Counted from the first letter of the stretch, positions 1 to 7,883 are shown. The stretch: DNA of 22,939 nucleotides from Chara braunii (GCA_003427395.1 BFEA01000070.1:2360513-2383451), one strand, 5' to 3'. Notes: generated by a model not told the origin, from the sequence alone. Translations and numbers: made by a program.

Positions 1-69
1 TATTTAAAAAAAAAAAAAAAAAAAGAAGTAAGACGAGGAGAAAGAACGAGCTTGTCTTGTCTTAGCTTT

Positions 70-218
70 TAAGCAATTGCGCGAACTCGGATTGTGGTGG
101 AAAAGAGATCGGTAAAAGAAAAAGAAGGAAAAAAAACGAGGAAAGATAAGCAATTGCGGGAAGTCGGATCGTGGAGAAGAGATTGTTAGGGAAAAAAGAA
201 GAAGAAAAACGAGAACGA
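70..218. repeat. Tandem pair, period about 77 bp, A-rich
   Basis: Two diverged copies of a purine-rich unit lie head to tail. Both begin AAGCAATTGCG (71 and 148), continue with a CGGAT-GTGG block and end in a GAA/GAAAA-rich stretch. Minus-strand open frames here read as Ser/Phe-rich low complexity and are not credible genes. Function unknown; this looks like a local duplication. Confidence 0.75.
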
Positions 219-492
219 GAAAAGGTTGTGGTCGTTGTTTAGAAGAATGTAACGGGCAATGGGCATGTCCCCCAACGCGTGTGCGTTTCGAGCATGAGCA
301 CACGCTTGTCTGTTTCAGACTGTTAATACTACTCAACATCGTGCGCAGAGCAATTGGTCGTTGCTTGTCCTTCTTCTTCATGTCCCACTCGTGCTATGGT
401 TGGGCTTGAGAATCATGACCCTCACGTCCGTAATAGCCCCCAGGTTCATGCTTTCGTAGCATGAACATAGTATTTAATTTACCGTCCTCACG
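219..492. other. Unassigned stretch, no gene recognised
   Basis: Mixed-composition sequence with no repeat shared with the rest of the window and no protein similarity that I recognise. The only long frames are minus-strand frames without a credible domain. Confidence 0.5.
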
Positions 493-578
493 CGAATAGA
501 ATGCCCGGTCATTATCAATGCATCTGGGCTGGAAGTTGGCCCAAATACAGCTATTTTGACCGGGCGTTCTTTTATTCG
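493..578. repeat. Small foldback element, about 86 bp
   Basis: Imperfect terminal inverted repeats of about 20 bp, CGAATAGAATGCCCGGTCA on the left and TGACCGGGCGTTC followed by TTTTATTCG on the right, enclose about 45 bp. The core stem GAATGCCCGGTCA pairs through 13 positions with one G-T wobble. It resembles a very short MITE. No target duplication is obvious and no second copy is seen here. Confidence 0.6.
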
Positions 579-950
579 GTTGAAGACAGTAGTGGGGGTT
601 GGCCCTAAGGCCCTTGGCCCCTTGCTCCACCGCTCACCAAACCAAACAACGAAGTTAAGTATGGTGAGTTTGGTGAGTGCGGCTGTCGGTCCACCACCAA
701 CTCATCACGGCCATCTTGTCAGAGTCAGTCAGACGGCTGTTTTTTTTTCTCTGTGGTTAGCGGGGGGTTATACATGCTCAGAATGGCCACCACCCTTCTT
801 CCCGCCTGCAGAGGTGGAGTTGGGGCCCTGGGGGTGCCTCCTCTCCGGGGCTTACCAAACGTGGTGACTCTGCTTCAGCTTTCCCACCGTCCCGACCGAA
901 TCAAGGGAGGAGCACGACAGTGTGGTTGAAAGTATCGAGTTTGGTCAGTT
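579..950. other. Unassigned stretch with one short hairpin
   Basis: No gene recognised. CCGCTCACCAAAC (about 630-642) is nearly complementary to GTTTGGTGAGTGCGG (about 668-682), giving a hairpin with a 25-nt loop. The GAAGTTAAG inside the loop recalls 5S rRNA, but nothing around it does. The plus-strand frame at 556-867 has no recognisable domain. Confidence 0.45.
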
Positions 951-1008
951 AGGAGTTTGGTGGAGCAAAAAAAAAAAAAAAAAAAAAAAAAAAGGAGTTT
1001 GGTGGAGC
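951..1008 (+). mobile_element. Poly(A) insertion flanked by a 15-16-bp direct repeat
   Basis: A run of 27 A (967-993) is bracketed by GGAGTTTGGTGGAGC at 952-966 and again at 994-1008; a shared A extends the match to 16 bp. Nothing else lies between the copies. Perfect flanking repeats of this length with a pure A run are what target-primed reverse transcription leaves as target-site duplication plus tail, here without a retroposon body. Replication slippage or assembly error at the homopolymer is the alternative. Confidence 0.75.
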
Positions 1009-1084
1009 GAGGCCGTAAGTGTGAATAGAGAAGCAGGGAAGGATATGAACCATAGGATGCATATGATGATATGAACGCTAAGGA

Positions 1085-1275
1085 ACAGGGAAAAGAGCAG
1101 AGCTCAGTGGGTGCACCCCAATGAACTGGTTGGAATACGAAGCCCGACTCCCGGAGTTCGAATCCAGATGACGATGGAACTTGATTGATGAGTAAAAAAA
1201 ACAAAAAATTCTGAATTGCCTGGGGCCGCTCAGCTCGATTTGAAAAATAATAAAATAAAATAAAATAAGATAAAA
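1085..1275 (+). mobile_element. tRNA-derived SINE, copy 1
   Basis: The head has a pol III A-box-like segment (GCTCAGTGGGTGCACCCC, about 1100-1117) and a good B box (GAGTTCGAATCC, 1156-1167). It is followed by a non-tRNA body ending CTGAATTGCCTGGGGCC and an A/T-rich tail of AATAAA-like units to about 1275. The same order of parts recurs on the minus strand at 10440-10582, which shows an interspersed family. No clear target duplication is visible. Expected to be non-autonomous and to depend on a LINE partner. Confidence 0.8.
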
Positions 1276-1377
1276 TAAATTTAAAGTGGATGTTATTGAC
1301 AGCGGAAGCTGAAGGGGAGAGAGCAGAAGCAAGAGTGATGCCGTGTGAAAGAGTTGGACTTCGGTACTGATTCGCCA

Positions 1378-1546
1378 GGGGCGAGGTCCCATTAGCAAAG
1401 AGGATTGGATTGAATGAATGCCTGCTTCTGGACATGTTTGGAAAATAGGTGCAGAAAATCGAGATTGAATTGCTTTCCTGCACCCCTGCTTAAAACACGT
1501 CGAGATTCAGGAGCTTAATCCAATCCTCTTTGCTGGTGGGACCAGG
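1378..1546. mobile_element. MITE family B, copy 1 (about 168 bp)
   Basis: Terminal inverted repeats of about 45 bp: GGGGCGAGGTCCCATTAGC on the left, with GCTGGTGGGACC on the right, continued inward by AAAGAGGATTGGATT on one side and AATCCAATCCTCTTT on the other. The interior contains a second pairing region (GTGCAGAAAATCG with a CTGCAC block). Family members are at 2951-3113 and 8150-8317, plus a solo end at 2828-2850. No transposase is encoded. The right outer end has diverged, so no target duplication can be read. Confidence 0.8.
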
Positions 1547-1654
1547 TAGGTGGATCGTGGGATTCAGGTGGAAGGTAGGTTGGGCTATGGTGGGAGGGTG
1601 GGTGATATGGTATGAAGATGTATTGTGAACTCGAGGTGCGAAATACATGATGAA

Positions 1655-1763
1655 GTCCTTTGGAACATCCGTAGAATTTGGAACGATACGGGGAAGAGAG
1701 GCTAGCATGGCATGGCCCCTGCGCAATGATATCACGCGTAAATCGAGAAAAAACATTCCAAAC
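1655..1763 (+). pseudogene. U6 snRNA-like pseudogene
   Basis: Collinear with eukaryotic U6 over its whole length: 5' GTCCTT stem region, ACATCCG, TTGGAACGATACGG, GAAGA, CTAGCATGG, CATGGCCCCTGCGC, ATGATATCACGCG, AAATCGAGAAA and ATTCCAAACTT. Substitutions and small insertions fall inside the normally invariant core: the ACAGAGA-equivalent region reads ACGGGGAGAG, and CATGG is duplicated. No T-run terminator follows directly. I see no plant-type upstream element or TATA box at the expected spacing. This is a decayed copy, probably dispersed by retroposition. Confidence 0.85.
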
Positions 1764-1930
1764 TTCAACAAAATAACATAGAGGGTGAATGACAGTGCAC
1801 CGCTGAAATATTAATGCTTTGGTTCCGCATGCTTACTTTGTGGAATTTCTTAAGGTCAGTCGGGGGCACTCGGGGCTCCACGCGAATGCATAAGTTTTTT
1901 TTTGCATTAGCGCTTCACTGTTCCCTCTAT
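1764..1930. other. Unassigned spacer
   Basis: No gene or repeat recognised between the U6 relic and the next foldback. A short T-run lies near 1894-1902. Confidence 0.4.
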
Positions 1931-2040
1931 GTCCGGGGGCTAGGTCCCACTTGCACGAATTAAGAGATACTGACCGTAGATTCCAAAGATCAACGGCCCA
2001 AATCTCCTAATTTGCGCAAGTGGGACCTTCCTCCGGGGAC
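1931..2040. repeat. Foldback element of about 110 bp
   Basis: Arms of about 40 nt pair from GTCCGGGGG at the left end to CTCCGGGGAC at the right. They run inward through GGTCCCACTTGC and GCAAGTGGGACC to ATTAAGAGA and TCTCCTAATT, leaving a loop of about 30 nt. The GGTCCCACTTGC segment resembles the GGTCCCACTAGC end of MITE family B, so the two may be related. No target duplication is clear. Confidence 0.75.
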
Positions 2041-2409
2041 CGGACCAACATGTGGCCGATACTCTCCTAGAGGAGGCCCACATGCGCCCGCCTCAAAGTT
2101 CGTTCCCTAAAGTGTGTAGCCATGGATGGGGTCTCTTAAGTTTAGAAATTTCGCTGGATGTATGTATTTGGACTGAAAAATGGACTGCCAAATGGACTGC
2201 GACTACTGTTACTGTCCTGCAAAGTTTTCAACAGCGAGACTCTCGTATCGTAATTACCCCCCCCTGCTATTGCGGTAGGTGGAGCCCCGCCCGGCTATTA
2301 CACGATTGACAGAGTTCTTAGTAGTACTTCAAGAGCGGGCTATTCCACAGAGCAAGCATGTGGAGGCAAAGCATAGGACTCTTAACCGTCGTATGAACAA
2401 CACTCAACA
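2041..2409. other. Unassigned stretch
   Basis: No repeat match or recognisable coding sequence. A plus-strand frame of 85 codons (2052-2309) shows no known domain. No TATA-like motif is seen 25-30 bp upstream of the U2 relic that follows. Confidence 0.4.
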
Positions 2410-2540
2410 CATGCCTTTCTCGGCCTTTAGGCTATAAGTAAGATCAGGTGCAATGTATCTGTTGTGATCGGTTTAATCAACTTTTATATCTGATCCGTGG
2501 TCCGCCGTACCACATTAAGGGGAGGGGAGAGAGCACTCGA
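2410..2540 (+). pseudogene. U2 snRNA-like pseudogene (5' part)
   Basis: The 5' end of U2 is clear: TGCCTTTCTCGGCCTTTAGG, then CTA, AGATCA, GGTG, GTATCTGTT, TGATCGGTTTAAT, ATATCTGAT and CCGTGG. The branch-site pairing region (GTAGTA in functional U2) is changed to CAATGTA. Insertions of about 4 nt after GGCT and about 10 nt after GTTTAAT interrupt it, and the 3' half beyond the Sm region is not recognisable. Branch-site damage plus a lost 3' half indicate a non-functional copy. Confidence 0.85.
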
Positions 2541-2950
2541 CAGAGTCGGTAGTCCAAGTTGAACTTGAAGTCTAGCTCCCACACTTTCCTTTCTTTCACT
2601 TAGGTGGGTAACTGCAGAGGAAGCCTACAGCTTAGACTTAGCACCGTAAATCAGGATAATGCTTCATTCAGAATTATTCGTTGACATCAGCTTAACTGCG
2701 ATCTCCTTCCGGGTCCCCTCCTGGGTCCCGTGAAAAGCTAAACCGGCTGAAGCTGCCGGATAACTTCCGGGTGGAATTGTGAGGTCCCCGGCCTCTCATT
2801 TACAAGGTAATACAACAAGGGAGAAAAGGGCCGAGGTCCCACTAGCAAAGGAAAAAGGGGACATTAGAAAATTAGAAGAAAAGGAAGGAATGTGAGGAAA
2901 AAAAATGGCAGAAAAGGACTCCCTGGTTCGGGACACTCCCCTCCTTTCCA
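2541..2950. other. Unassigned stretch with a solo MITE-B end
   Basis: No gene recognised. A solo family B terminus, GGGCCGAGGTCCCACTAGC followed by AAAG, occupies 2828-2850 with no partner arm before the complete copy at 2951. It is either a truncated insertion or a duplicated end. The rest is purine-rich. Confidence 0.55.
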
Positions 2951-3113
2951 GGGGCGGCGAGGTCCCACTAGCAAAGAGGATAGGCTGTCGCGCCTGAATC
3001 TGGATGTGTTTTAAGAGATGCAGAAGAGCAGACGAATCGCGATTTTCTGCACCTCTCCACCAACACGTCCAGATTCAGGCGTTAAATCCAATCCTCTGTG
3101 CTAGTGGAGCTTC
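2951..3113. mobile_element. MITE family B, copy 2
   Basis: Left arm GGCGAGGTCCCACTAGC plus AAAGAGGATAGG and CCTGAATCTGGA. The right arm has the complements TCCAGATTCAGG, AATCCAATCCTCTG and GCTAGTGG. The centre carries the family-typical pair around TGCAGAAGAG and TTTTCTGCACCTCT. The right outermost bases are diverged. The plus frames that cross it are by-products of the repeat. Confidence 0.8.
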
Positions 3114-3239
3114 TCTCCCGAGATCCCAACCTCAACCTTTTTCTACCTTCGCTAACGTTCTCGATGACGTCGACGCTAACGTTCTCACAGCGTCTGAATA
3201 GGGGAAAATGTCCACACACATTTCCTGCCCCCCACCACC

Positions 3240-3260
3240 AAAAAAAAAAAAAAAAAAAAA
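3240..3260 (+). repeat. Poly(A) tract of about 21 nt
   Basis: An A-run follows a C-rich segment (CCCCCCACCACC). Only a 6-bp candidate flank (GTCCAC near 3210 and at 3261) is visible, so it is weak evidence for the insertion class seen at 951, 5360, 8427, 14399 and 14866. Confidence 0.6.
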
Positions 3261-3316
3261 GTCCACTCTCCATGAAGAATACAACACACTGTCAGGTTAA
3301 AAGCCTCTCAACAGGA

Positions 3317-3369
3317 GATTCACCGCACGTTTGCAGAGAGGGTAACCTACTGCAAACGTGCGGTGAATC
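3317..3369. other. Perfect 20-bp hairpin with 13-nt loop
   Basis: GATTCACCGCACGTTTGCAG at 3317-3336 is exactly complementary to 3350-3369. The loop is AGAGGGTAACCTA. There is no T-run or gene nearby to suggest a terminator. It could be a small RNA precursor, a remnant foldback or a cruciform site. I know no family for it. Confidence 0.85.
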
Positions 3370-3449
3370 GTGGGGTGAAGTTTGGACGTCGTGTGGTTAA
3401 TCACGTGCGAGGTGGCTGGTAGTAGGATGCAGGCGGGGTGCAGGTGTAA

Positions 3450-3471
3450 GTTTTTTTTTTTTTTTTTTTTT
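3450..3471. repeat. Poly(T) tract of about 22 nt
   Basis: A pure T-run with no clear flanking duplication, so an insertion origin is not supported here. It immediately precedes the tandem array. Confidence 0.6.
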
Positions 3472-3495
3472 CCCTTGGTCGCGAGCACTTGTCGG

Positions 3496-4156
3496 GAAGT
3501 TTGTGGTAGCTTAGGTGGGACTTCTAGAGGAGAAGAAAAAAAGATGGGACTTCTGGTATCGTGCCTCAATGGGCCAGTGGTGGGAAATTGCACGAGACTT
3601 GGTAAAGGAACGAAAACCCAGGAATGGGTTGAAAAACGGGCAAACAGCGTCGTGAGGACTGTTTGGGAAGTTTGCTGGTAGGCTAGGTGGGACTCGTAGG
3701 GGAGAAAAAAAAGATGGGACTCTTAGGGGAGAAATAAAAAATGGGACTTTTAGTATCATGCCTGAATGGGCCGTTGGTGTGAAGAAGCACACGCGACTTG
3801 ATGAAGGAAAGAAAACCCAGGAGAGGGGGCAAAAAGCTTCGTGAGGACTTCTGGGAACGTTGTGGTAGGTTAGGTGGGATTCTTAGGGGTAAAAAAAAGA
3901 TGGGACCTTGAGTATCATGCCGCAATGGGCCGTTGGTGTCAACAAGCACGAGACTTGGTAAAGGAAAGAAAACACAGCTGCATTGGGTTAAGAAAAGGGG
4001 CAAGAAGCTTCGTGAGGACTTTTGGGAAGGTTGTGGTAGGTTAGGTGGGACAGTGGGACTCTTAGGTGGGAAAAAAGATGGGACTCTTTAGTATCATGCC
4101 TCAATGGGCCGTTGGAGTGAACAAGCACGAGACTTGGTAAAGGAAAGAAAACGCAG
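3496..4156. repeat. Tandem array, four units of about 171-187 bp
   Basis: Each unit carries the same landmarks in order: GGTAGGTTAGGTGGGAC, a GGGAGAAAAAA-GATGGGACT block, TATCATGCC, AATGGGCCGTTGG, CACGAGACTTGGTAAAGG, AAGAAAACCCAGGA and CTTCGTGAGGACTT. The AGGTGGGA anchors lie at about 3513, 3685, 3872 and 4043, giving spacings near 172, 187 and 171. The second unit has an extra internal copy of the GATGGGACT block. The last unit breaks off at CGCAGGA, where a SINE begins. Minus-strand frames show a recurring NGPLRHDT-like string, but the frame is not kept between units, so protein coding is unlikely. Confidence 0.9.
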
Positions 4157-4260
4157 GACAGTTGAACTGACCCCAGGTAATTCAGAAGTGATTTTATTCT
4201 GTGCACCTGATTGCATAGGTCTGATTCATATCGGTGTACCAACTGAGATAGGCCGGTTGG
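4157..4260 (-). mobile_element. tRNA-derived SINE, copy 3 (shortened)
   Basis: On the minus strand a tRNA-like head CCTATCTCAGTTGGTACACC (A box) is followed by about 45 nt. Then comes the family tail CTGAATTACCTGGGGTC, which is shared with copies at 1085 and 10440. No good B box lies between them, so the middle was deleted or mutated and pol III transcription is doubtful. It truncates the tandem array on its left. Confidence 0.7.
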
Positions 4261-4315
4261 TCTTTGCTCTTCTTTGGTCTTGGCTCTTTTCTTCTTCTTT
4301 TCATACGACGAGAGA

Positions 4316-4836
4316 CTCAGGGCATACTCACGCGAGGACCAAAAGACCCCAAAATTTGAGTCAGTTTTTGGGTCACACTGGAGAGGCCCGCTACCCAAAT
4401 GCCTCAAAAGGTGACCCTTTTGTCAGCGGCCTGTGGGGCTGCCGGAGTACCCTTTTTGAGACCACCTCCAGAGGAGGTCTCAAATTACCTTTCTTTTTTT
4501 TTTTTTTTTATGTTCACGAATTGAAGAAAATGGTAGAAGAAGAAGACAACCCACCAAACAACTGGAAGTGTGACCAGAAACATTTATGTTGTGGCGAAGG
4601 CCCACGCGTTATACTGGTGTGAAGAAACAAAAAAACAAATTCCATCTTTTTGTTTTGTCCTCGCCTGTGTGACCGGGCGCACTTGCCCTGAGTGCAAAGT
4701 GTCAGGGTTGCGGCTTTGTCCTTTCTGGATGAAGTCTGCCCGTGTGACCACATGGGAGCCAAATGCTTAAAAAAAAACGAACCAAATGCCTCAAATTTTT
4801 TAGGCTTTTGGTCCCCGTGTGAGTATGCCCTGAGGG
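4316..4836. mobile_element. Non-autonomous DNA element with GGGCATACTCAC ends
   Basis: Inverted ends of about 28 bp: CAGGGCATACTCACGCGAGG then ACCAAAAG on the left; CTTTTGGTCC then CCGTGTGAGTATGCCCTG on the right. AAATTTGAG and CAAATTTTTT blocks extend the pairing to about 45 bp. The interior contains the hairpin at 4455-4484 and a T-run but no transposase. The 3-bp flanks are TCA and TGA, not a clean duplication. The left end could instead pair with the terminus at 5846-5857, making a larger element (TCA on both sides). Confidence 0.7.
4455..4484. other. Short strong hairpin
   Basis: TTTGAGACC (4455-4463) pairs with GGTCTCAAA (4476-4484), and CTCC pairs with GGAG inside, around a 3-nt AGA loop. 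It lies within the DNA element at 4316-4836 and may be part of its secondary structure. Confidence 0.75.
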
Positions 4837-5843
4837 ATAATCGGAGCGGTGAGGGCACCCATCGTCGGCAAGAAATTTTCGTCGGCTCGTCCATTGGAGT
4901 TCCTACCGGGCAGTGCACGGACATCTTGGGTCTTCAAAGTTTGGTTTCCAGGAACCTTATGCCAACAGTAACCATTGGTGGCCAGCCGGCCCCCGCGGAC
5001 ATCGTCGACCAGTATTCTCCCTTGCACTGAGTGCCGCCAAATGGAAAGGGGTTGATGGTTGACAAATTTGAATACTTCAGCCGAACCCCCTTGCTCCGAA
5101 TGCCCACTGTATTCCGCGACGAAAAACGTTACAAGACGTTTATCCCATTCTGTGGTCTGCTGTTTGCAGCCCTCTTCGCCGACATCTGCTGGAGGTGGAT
5201 CTGCGCTCTCGTTCTGCCCAATGCCCTCTACTGCTGACAACGAAAGAGCACGGCTGTCACGACCGTCTTCTCGAACGTCGTCAACTTTGCATGTCCATCG
5301 TTGCTGCCTTCCTCCATTCGCATGTGTTTTGCAATGCTCATGAACCACGAAAATACAACAGCCTACCAACAAAAAAAAAAAGAAAAAAAATAGCCTACCA
5401 ACTCGCCACGACCACGGTAACCTCAGTGCCAAGTCCCCGATGACGTTCCTCGCGTGTGCTCGACTCAACACATAGTCGCGGCGGCATGCAGAGGCGATGG
5501 CGAATCGTTGGCGATGGACCTTCGCGGGGTGCTCGTAAATTTGTGACGACGTATGAGGACTCCACTGCGCCGCTGCAAATTCCCGTTTCCACCATCGCAG
5601 ATATGGACAGCACCTGCCCCGCGTCGCTGTCGCGAGGTCCAAACGGGGAGGTCGATTGCTTTTTAAGGGTTATTTTTTCCCCGTTCGTAGGCGCGTTTCA
5701 AAATTTCCCGCCTTCGGCAGCTGGACCACACTGTAGCAAGACGGACATCACCCGATGGACCAAGGCATTGCCCAGGAAGACCTTCTCGACTGCATATACA
5801 TTCGGATCTGGCTGTAATTGGGGCCAGATACATCCACGGAAGT
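4837..5843. other. Interior between two GGGCATACTCAC termini; unassigned open frames
   Basis: About 1 kb with balanced base composition. A minus-strand frame of 280 codons spans 4800-5642. It is the longest frame in the window but crosses a terminal inverted repeat at 4800-4834 and a poly(A) insertion at 5360-5402, which gives a Phe run. That insertion is 32 bp, so any older frame was shifted by it. I recognise no domain; a middle part rich in Asp, Glu and Gly (roughly residues 125-245) looks least like noise. A plus frame at 5456-5848 competes for the same DNA. It may be captured or decayed transposon cargo. Confidence 0.35.
5360..5402 (+). mobile_element. Poly(A) insertion flanked by an 11-bp direct repeat
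   Basis: AGCCTACCAAC occurs at 5360-5370 and again at 5392-5402, separated only by A(11)GA(8)T. It has the same layout as the insertions at 951, 8427 and 14866. The single G within the run suggests some age, or a non-pure tail. The net insertion is 32 bp, which would frameshift any gene that crossed here. Confidence 0.75.
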
Positions 5844-5861
5844 CGTAGTGTGAGTATGCCC
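5844..5861. repeat. Solo terminus of the GGGCATACTCAC family
   Basis: GTGTGAGTATGCCC followed by TCA. It mirrors the left end at 4316-4331, which is preceded by TCA, so 4319-5857 could be one insertion with a TCA duplication and the 4316-4836 element its diverged or nested relative. Matching beyond the first 14 bp is poor. Confidence 0.55.
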
Positions 5862-5889
5862 TCAGTCAGTTTTCATGAGGGTAGTCATT

Positions 5890-6286
5890 GGGTCTCGCTC
5901 CACTACTATCTGCTGTACGATTTTGGATAGTGGGACACCGCTCCACTTACTATCCGAAATGTACCTTCGGAAACCACTGTATAGTTGTCAGATGGCGCCC
6001 TCCATATTCACCTTACCATCCTGTATAGTTCCCAGCCTGCAAACATTGTTACTCGGAGGTGGGCGTCCTACCGCAAAATTGTATGGAGCACCTGGAGTCT
6101 GGGCCGACAAATTGCTGTCTTGTAGTGCCCCTGTTAGGGTGTTTTGTAGTGAACTCGGGAATTGAAGACTTGTATAGCAGATAGTAAGTGGAGCGACGCC
6201 ACGGTTTATACAGTTTTTTTTAGCTCTGACAGCTATACGGGCGCTATATGAAATTGTGTATAGTGGACAGTAGTGGAGAGAGACCC
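5890..6286 (-). mobile_element. MITE family C, unit 1 (inverted orientation)
   Basis: Ends are GGGTCTCGCTCCACTAC and GTAGTGGAGAGAGACCC. ATT lies directly outside both ends (5887-5889 and 6287-6289), a possible 3-bp duplication. Just inside is a second inverted pair related to the ends, CCGCTCCACTTACTATC and AGATAGTAAGTGGAGC, so one foldback is nested in another. The core includes TATAGTTGTCAGA, a GGAACTATACAG-type block read from the other strand, and AAACACCCTAACAGGGGCAC on the minus strand. Its sequence is the reverse complement of units 2 and 3. No transposase. Confidence 0.85.
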
Positions 6287-6289
6287 ATT

Positions 6290-6702
6290 GGGGGTCTGGC
6301 TCCACTACTGTCCGCTATACACAATTTCGTATGGTTGCTGTATAGCTGTCAGAGCTAAAAAAAACTGTATAAACCGTGGCATTGCTCCACTTACTATCTG
6401 CTATACCAATCTTCAATTCTCGAGTTCACTACAAAACACCCTAATAGCACTACAAGACAGCAATTTGTGGTCCCCGACTCCAGGTGCACCATACGATTTC
6501 ACCTATAGAACGCCAACCTCCATCCACCACCCTCCGAGTAACGACTTTTGCAGGCTGGGAACTATACAGGATTGTATGGTGAATCTGGAGGGCCCCAGCT
6601 GACAACTATAGGGGGGTTTCCGAAGGTACATTTCGGATACATTTCGGATAGTAAGTGGAGCGGTTTCCGAAATCGTACAGCAGATAGTAGTGAAGCGAGA
6701 CC
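6290..6702 (+). mobile_element. MITE family C, unit 2
   Basis: Starts GGGTCTGGCTCCACTACTG and ends AGTAGTGAAGCGAGACC. Inner related pair: TTGCTCCACTTACTATC and ATAGTAAGTGGAGCGG. The core carries CTGTCAGAGCTAAAA, TTCACTACAAAACACCCTAA, ACGACTTTTGCAGGCTGGG and GGAGGGCCCCAGCTGACAAC. With unit 1 it makes an inverted repeat with arms of about 400 bp separated by about 5 bp. The open frames here (for example 6273-6602) are by-products of the palindrome. Confidence 0.85.
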
Positions 6703-6704
6703 TA

Positions 6705-7132
6705 GGGTCTCGCTCCACCACTGTCCGCTATACAGAATTTCGGAGAGTTCGTGTATAGCTGTCAGAGTACCAAAAAACGGAGATTTCGTGTATAGTCTGC
6801 GCCGTCGCTCCACTTACTATCTGCTATACAGCTCTCCAATTCCTGAGTTCACTACAAAACACCCTAAGAGCACTACAAGACAGCAGTTGTCGGTCCAGAC
6901 TCCAGGCGGACCATCCGATTTCGTGTTCGAAAGGCGGCCTCCTTCGACCACCCTTCGGGGAGTATCCGAGTAACGACTTTTGCAGGCTGGGAACTATACA
7001 CAAATGTAGAGTGCGATCCACGGCCGATTTCTGACAACTATACAACGGAGTTTTCACGTGTATAGTGTATAGTTAGTGGAGCCACCCCGAACTATACAAT
7101 TTTGTATAGTGTATAGTAGTGGAGCGAGACCC
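6705..7132 (+). mobile_element. MITE family C, unit 3
   Basis: Starts GGGTCTCGCTCCACCACTG and ends AGTAGTGGAGCGAGACCC. Direct relative to unit 2, from which it is separated by only TA. It shares the core landmarks GTATAGCTGTCAGAG, TTCACTACAAAACACCCTAA, ACTCCAGG and ACGACTTTTGCAGGCTGGG. The right third is more diverged, with repeated GTATAGTGTATAGT. It abuts the CT-rich repeats. Confidence 0.85.
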
Positions 7133-7260
7133 CTATTGTATCATCTCGCCTTGTTTTCTTCGGGGAGTAGGTTGGTATTTTACTCTCCCTCTGTCTCTCT
7201 CTCTCCCCTATTGTATCATCTTGCCTTTTCTTCGGGGAGTAGGTTGGTGTTTTACTCTCC

Positions 7261-7312
<52 letters not shown>
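7129..7312. repeat. 75-bp tandem pair running into a (CT)n microsatellite
   Basis: CCCTATTGTATCATCT begins two copies (about 7131 and 7206) that share TTCTTCGGGGAGTAGGTTGG and TTTTACTCTCCCTCTGTC. The second ends in about 22 CT units (roughly 7265-7310), then a T-run. The growth of the CT tract in one copy only suggests slippage after duplication. Confidence 0.85.
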
Positions 7313-7315
<3 letters not shown>

Positions 7316-7594
7316 GAAGAAAAGCAGACCATTTTATTATAGCCGGAGAACGGGTCCGGCGTCCCTTACATGATGCCTGCAGCCATTTGGAGCTGAGCAA
7401 GGCCCTTCCGGACAAGCCCATCCCCAGCCGCAGCCTAGTATACGCAAACTGTCAACCGGGCTGCTGGCCTGCGTAACCTAATGAGCCCCGAAATTCACTG
7501 GACGTTCTGGCAAAACTGATTGCCAATCAAACCTAAGTAACTTGCCTCTATTCCATTTTCAAAAACATAAAACGAAGTACTTGGAGCTAGGCCC
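7313..7594. other. Unassigned stretch with one copy of a dispersed hairpin motif
   Basis: No gene. At about 7342-7366 lies GCCGGAGAACGGGTCCGGC followed by GTCCC. It is one of four dispersed copies of a small stem-loop (others near 13009, 14208 and 18120). Confidence 0.5.
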
Positions 7595-7597
7595 TAA

Positions 7598-7719
7598 GGG
7601 CATCGCCACACCACTCTCGAAATGTGCAAAATGAGAATGAACTTCCTGCTAGAACATGGCCAGATGCACCCGCCACATTTTTGTCTTTTTCACATTTCGA
7701 GAGTGGTGTGGCGAGGCCC
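7598..7719 (+). mobile_element. MITE family A, copy 1 (122 bp)
   Basis: Inverted ends GGGCATCGCCACACCACTC and GAGTGGTGTGGCGAGGCCC, extended by TCGAAATGTG and CACATTTCGA to about 30 bp. Flanked by TAA on both sides (7595-7597 and 7720-7722). The centre reads CAAAATGAGAATGAACTTCC, AACATGGCCAGATGCACC and CGCCACATTTTTGTC. TAA duplication with GGGC termini is the pattern of PIF/Harbinger (Tourist-like) MITEs; the assignment is by TSD and termini only. No coding capacity. Confidence 0.9.
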
Positions 7720-7883
7720 TAAGACCCCCCCCCTGTTCTTTACACCTTTAAAACCAACAACAAGCAAATCACAATTTCTAAAAATAAAAAATAAAAAACA
7801 GAAAAGAAAACGAGGAGAAACGCAGCTGCGGAGGGCGGCGTTCTGGCGAGTCTATTGTCCGGGAAGGCCCCCCACTTGTAACC

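Noticed and set aside
645-660. 5S rRNA fragment (GAAGTTAAG)
   Set aside because: Only nine bases match; the flanks form a hairpin unrelated to 5S rRNA.
2410-2540. Functional U2 snRNA gene
   Set aside because: Branch-site region changed, internal insertions, 3' half missing, no upstream promoter motifs seen.
3450-3471. Another poly(A)/(T) insertion with target duplication
   Set aside because: No matching flanks on the two sides of the T-run; the same applies to 4494-4509 and 10247-10262.
3511-4003. Repeat protein encoded by the minus strand of the tandem array
   Set aside because: The NGPLRHDT-like string recurs, but frame and stops are not conserved from unit to unit.
4800-5642. 280-codon minus-strand ORF as a gene
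   Set aside because: It crosses a terminal inverted repeat and a poly(A) insertion with target duplication, contains a Phe homopolymer, and shows no recognised domain.
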